18,572 bases of DNA from positions 1 to 18,572 of the forward strand of contig CAXTBN010000056.1 of NCBI GenBank assembly GCA_964242895.1. Reading direction: 5' to 3'. Under the pieces are notes generated by a model, which did no database searches, was not told where the DNA came from, and saw only the letters and a program-made list of their open reading frames with translations. The stretch is from JASLDZ01 sp964242895 (GTDB lineage: Bacteria > Pseudomonadota > Alphaproteobacteria > Caulobacterales > Caulobacteraceae). Positions within the stretch are counted from its first letter, which is position 1. The number at the start of each line of letters is the position of its first letter. The position numbers and the translations under genes were made by a program. This document shows positions 16,483 through 18,572 of this stretch, piece after piece.

Positions 16483-17619
16483 ATGCTACAGGCCGACATC
16501 CTCCGACCGGACGCGCTGCCCGCCGCCGACCTCCTGGCGTGGCGCGGATGGACGCAGGCCACGCCGGCTTTCGCGTCCCCGCTGCTCGGCCCCGGCTTCG
16601 CCCGGCTGGTCGGCGCGGTGCGCGACGACGCGCACGTGGCGGTGTTCCGCCGCGACGGGCGGACGGTGGGCGTCCTGGCGCATCATCGGCGTCCGGGCGG
16701 ACTGGCGCGGCCCATCGGCGCGCCCTGGTCCGACCGCCACGCGCTCCTCACCGCACCGGGCGAGGCGCTGGACTGGCGCGAGGCGCTGGGCGCGGCGGGG
16801 CTGACCGCCTTCCGCTTCACCGCGCTCCTCGATCCGCACGGCGTGTTCGCAGGCGCGGGCGTGGACGAGGAGGAGCCGGCCTACGCCATCTCGCCCGAAG
16901 GCGGCGGCCTCGCCGCCGGCGAGGACTACTGGGAGCGCCTGCGCGCCGGCAGCCCTAAGCGCTTCAAGAACATCCGCCGCCTCGAGCACAAGCTCGACCG
17001 CGAGGAGGGACCGCTGGAGCTGGTGGTGGGCGACCGCTCGCCCGACGCGTTGCAGCTGCTGTTCCGGTGGAAGCGCGAGCAGTTCCGCCGCACGGGCCTG
17101 CACGACGTGCTGCACCCCGCGTGGAGCCGCGCGCTGATGGAGCGCCTGTTCACCTCCGACGACCCGGAGCTTTCGGGTCTCCTCGTCACCTTGCGGGCGC
17201 GCGGCCGCGTGCTGGCGGCGCACTTCGGCGCGCGGGGCGGATCGACCTATCATCCCTGGCTCGCCGCCTACGATCCCGCCTTCGCCGCCGCCTCGCCCGG
17301 GCTCGTGTTCCTGTCCATGGCCGTGCGCGCCATGCCTGCGGCGGGGCTGGAGCGCTACGAGCTCTCGGGCGGCAGCGCCCACTACAAGACCGTGTTCGCG
17401 AGCGGCGAGGAGCTGCTGGCCGCCGGCGCGGCCGAGCTTCGTCCGCCCGGCGCGCGCGGACCCCGCCCCGAACTGCTGCGCCGCGTGAGTCGTCGGCTGG
17501 ACCACATCGCCGCCTCCGAACTCACCCTCGGCGGCCGCCTGCAGGGCGTCGCCGCCGCCCTGACCGATCTCAAAAAGCGCCTGCCCTCTGCAGGCGCCTC
17601 CAAGCCCGAGGAGGCCTGA
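16483..17619 (+). CDS. FemAB/BioF2-like acyltransferase (GNAT superfamily, Acetyltransf_6 type)
   Basis: Predicted cytoplasmic acyl or aminoacyl transferase of 378 residues. The family covers two tandem GNAT folds. These enzymes act in exopolysaccharide, cell-wall or small-molecule tailoring. Landmarks are SPKRFKNIRRLEHKL (157-171), FRWKREQFRRTG, the strand pair ending STYHPWLAAYD (254-264), SPGLVFLSMAV and the C-terminal SGGSAHYKTVFASG with Tyr301-Lys302. The last two blocks are the diagnostic pattern of the family. I chose the ATG at 16483; a TTG at 16444 is also in frame and neither has a good ribosome site. The next gene begins four bases after its stop, so they form an operon. The substrate is unknown. 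Holdfast or polysaccharide modification is one possibility in Caulobacteraceae, but nothing here proves it. Confidence 0.85.
   Translation: MLQADILRPDALPAADLLAWRGWTQATPAFASPLLGPGFARLVGAVRDDAHVAVFRRDGRTVGVLAHHRRPGGLARPIGAPWSDRHALLTAPGEALDWREALGAAGLTAFRFTALLDPHGVFAGAGVDEEEPAYAISPEGGGLAAGEDYWERLRAGSPKRFKNIRRLEHKLDREEGPLELVVGDRSPDALQLLFRWKREQFRRTGLHDVLHPAWSRALMERLFTSDDPELSGLLVTLRARGRVLAAHFGARGGSTYHPWLAAYDPAFAAASPGLVFLSMAVRAMPAAGLERYELSGGSAHYKTVFASGEELLAAGAAELRPPGARGPRPELLRRVSRRLDHIAASELTLGGRLQGVAAALTDLKKRLPSAGASKPEEA
17610..17614 (+). promoter_or_regulatory. Ribosome binding site for the JmjC-like gene
   Basis: GGAGG, 9 bases before the ATG at 17624, within the last codons of the acyltransferase gene. 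It supports the start and coupling of the pair. Confidence 0.65.
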
Positions 17620-17623
17620 CGCC

Positions 17624-18572
17624 ATGACCCTCGCCGACACCGCCGCCGCCCCGCTGGTTTCGCCGCTCGTCCAATGGGACGCCGAGAGCGCCGCCCGCTT
17701 CGGCCGCGCCGAGCTGCGCTTCCGTCACGCGCTGCACGAGCGCCCGATGTTCACCGACGAGGGGCTCGAGGAGGCGCTCGACCGCTACCCGCGCGACAAG
17801 CTGGGCGTGTTCACCATGGGCGAGGACCCCGTCGACTGGCGCTCGTGGCGCCGCGGCTCGGCCGAGCGCAACATGACGGGCTCGCGCCTGCTGGAGGCGA
17901 CCAAGACCGGCCGCCTGTGGCTCAACCTGCGCCAAACGGACGTGCACCTGGTCGAGTACGCCGCCCTCTCCGACGAGATCTTCGGCGACATGGAGCGGCA
18001 CGTGCCGGGCCTGCGCACCTTCAAGCGCGACGTGGGCCTGTTGATCTCCTCGCCACGCGCGCAGGTGTTCTACCATTTCGACGTGCCCAACGTGACGCTG
18101 TGGGGCCTGCGGGGCGAGAAGACGCTCTACGTCTATCCCGCCCACGCCCCTTTCCTGGAGGACGAGGACCTGGAGCGGCTGGTGCTGAAGGAGTCCGCCG
18201 AGCAGGTGCAGTTCGATCCCGCGTGGGACAGCCGTGCGCAGGTGTTCGCCATGCAGCCCGGCGACATGATCAGCTGGCGCCAGAACGCGCCGCACCGGGT
18301 GGTCAACGGGGACAGCCTGAACGTCTCGCTGTCGCTGGAGTACATGACGCCGGAAGCGCTGATGCGCGCCAACATCGTCTACGCCAACGCCATGCTGCGC
18401 CGGAACGCCGGCCTCCAGCCCCGCGTGCAGGAGGGCTTCGGCCCCGTGGCGCTCGCCAAGCTGGGCCTCGCGCGCGCCGCCAAGGCCGCCCGCCGCAACG
18501 CCCCGACCAAGACGGCGCCGGCCCCGAGCTTCACGCTTGACGCGACGGAGCCGGGACTGGTGGCGGGGGTCT
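17624..18572 (+). CDS. JmjC/FIH-like (Cupin_8) Fe(II)/2-oxoglutarate-dependent oxygenase, 3'-truncated by window edge
   Basis: Predicted hydroxylase. 316 residues are visible with no stop before the window end. The active-site set matches the FIH pattern: His151 and Asp153 (FYHFDVPN), Asn156, a Lys166 fifteen residues after the first His as in FIH (2-oxoglutarate contact), Pro172 six residues later, and the distal His224 in PGDMISWRQNAPHRVVN. This gives a complete Fe(II) facial triad H-x-D...H. Proteins of this type are often labelled transcriptional regulators in Caulobacter genomes, but no DNA-binding domain is visible here. The C-terminal part (about 280-316) is Ala/Lys/Arg-rich. The gene follows the acyltransferase by four bases with a GGAGG site. 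The substrate is unknown; a protein side chain or a small molecule are both possible. The call rests on my own translation. Confidence 0.82.
   Translation, partial: MTLADTAAAPLVSPLVQWDAESAARFGRAELRFRHALHERPMFTDEGLEEALDRYPRDKLGVFTMGEDPVDWRSWRRGSAERNMTGSRLLEATKTGRLWLNLRQTDVHLVEYAALSDEIFGDMERHVPGLRTFKRDVGLLISSPRAQVFYHFDVPNVTLWGLRGEKTLYVYPAHAPFLEDEDLERLVLKESAEQVQFDPAWDSRAQVFAMQPGDMISWRQNAPHRVVNGDSLNVSLSLEYMTPEALMRANIVYANAMLRRNAGLQPRVQEGFGPVALAKLGLARAAKAARRNAPTKTAPAPSFTLDATEPGLVAGV

Noticed and set aside
16452..16958. Plus-strand open frames beginning in the divergent gap (ATG at 16452)
   Set aside because: Out of frame with the acyltransferase family blocks, and arginine-rich shadow sequence.
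17674..18540. 288-residue plus-strand open frame near the right edge
   Set aside because: Arg/Pro/Ala-rich and in a different frame from the JmjC-like gene, whose frame keeps the complete iron-binding motif and stays open to the window end.

Overview
The window is very GC-rich (about 70-80% in the 60-base blocks I counted by hand) and densely coded on both strands. It has many 4-bp start/stop overlaps, many GTG starts, NodT-family outer-membrane lipoproteins and secreted peptidases. This gene content fits an alphaproteobacterium, most likely of the Caulobacteraceae (Caulobacter, Phenylobacterium or Brevundimonas). One promoter candidate resembles the Caulobacter housekeeping sigma-73 consensus. 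The taxon is an inference; no rRNA or tRNA gene is present to anchor it.

Layout, left to right. (1) 1-2890, plus strand: the 3' part of an EmrB/QacA-type MFS exporter, coupled by an ATGA overlap to a NodT-type outer-membrane factor. (2) 2869-5201, minus strand: a two-gene ABC-2 type exporter, ATPase then permease, coupled by GTGA. Its end overlaps the end of region 1 by 22 bp. (3) 5317-7190, plus strand: a secreted M28 zinc aminopeptidase with a C-terminal fibronectin-III-like domain, coupled by GTGA to a GNAT N-acetyltransferase. (4) 7194-10069, minus strand: a secreted S9 serine peptidase followed by a methyltransferase-fold protein that carries a signal peptide. (5) 10301-16368, minus strand: a complete RND tripartite pump, ordered lipoprotein adaptor, HAE-1 inner-membrane pump, NodT-type outer-membrane factor. 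It is followed by a GC-rich stem-loop. (6) 16483 to the right edge, plus strand: a FemAB/BioF2-like acyltransferase followed by a JmjC/FIH-like Fe(II)/2-oxoglutarate oxygenase that runs off the window.

The window is an envelope-export and secreted-peptidase neighbourhood. There are two separate drug-efflux type systems (MFS/OMF and RND/OMF), each with its own TolC-family channel, plus one ABC exporter and two exported peptidases. No regulator gene for either pump is inside the window.

The most interesting points are: (a) a roughly 30-residue in-frame insertion in the S9 peptidase, in a locally GC-poor stretch and built on a DNA hairpin, which looks like a small palindromic element inside a gene; (b) the acyltransferase/JmjC-oxygenase pair, an unassigned two-enzyme module with intact-looking active-site residues; (c) an exported protein with a SAM-methyltransferase fold, although SAM is not known to be available in the periplasm; (d) long low-complexity insertions at the same predicted surface loop of both outer-membrane factors. 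No CRISPR array, insertion sequence, transposase, integrase, tRNA or rRNA was seen. No gap between genes exceeds 300 bases; the largest, 10070-10300, holds a promoter candidate and a stem-loop.
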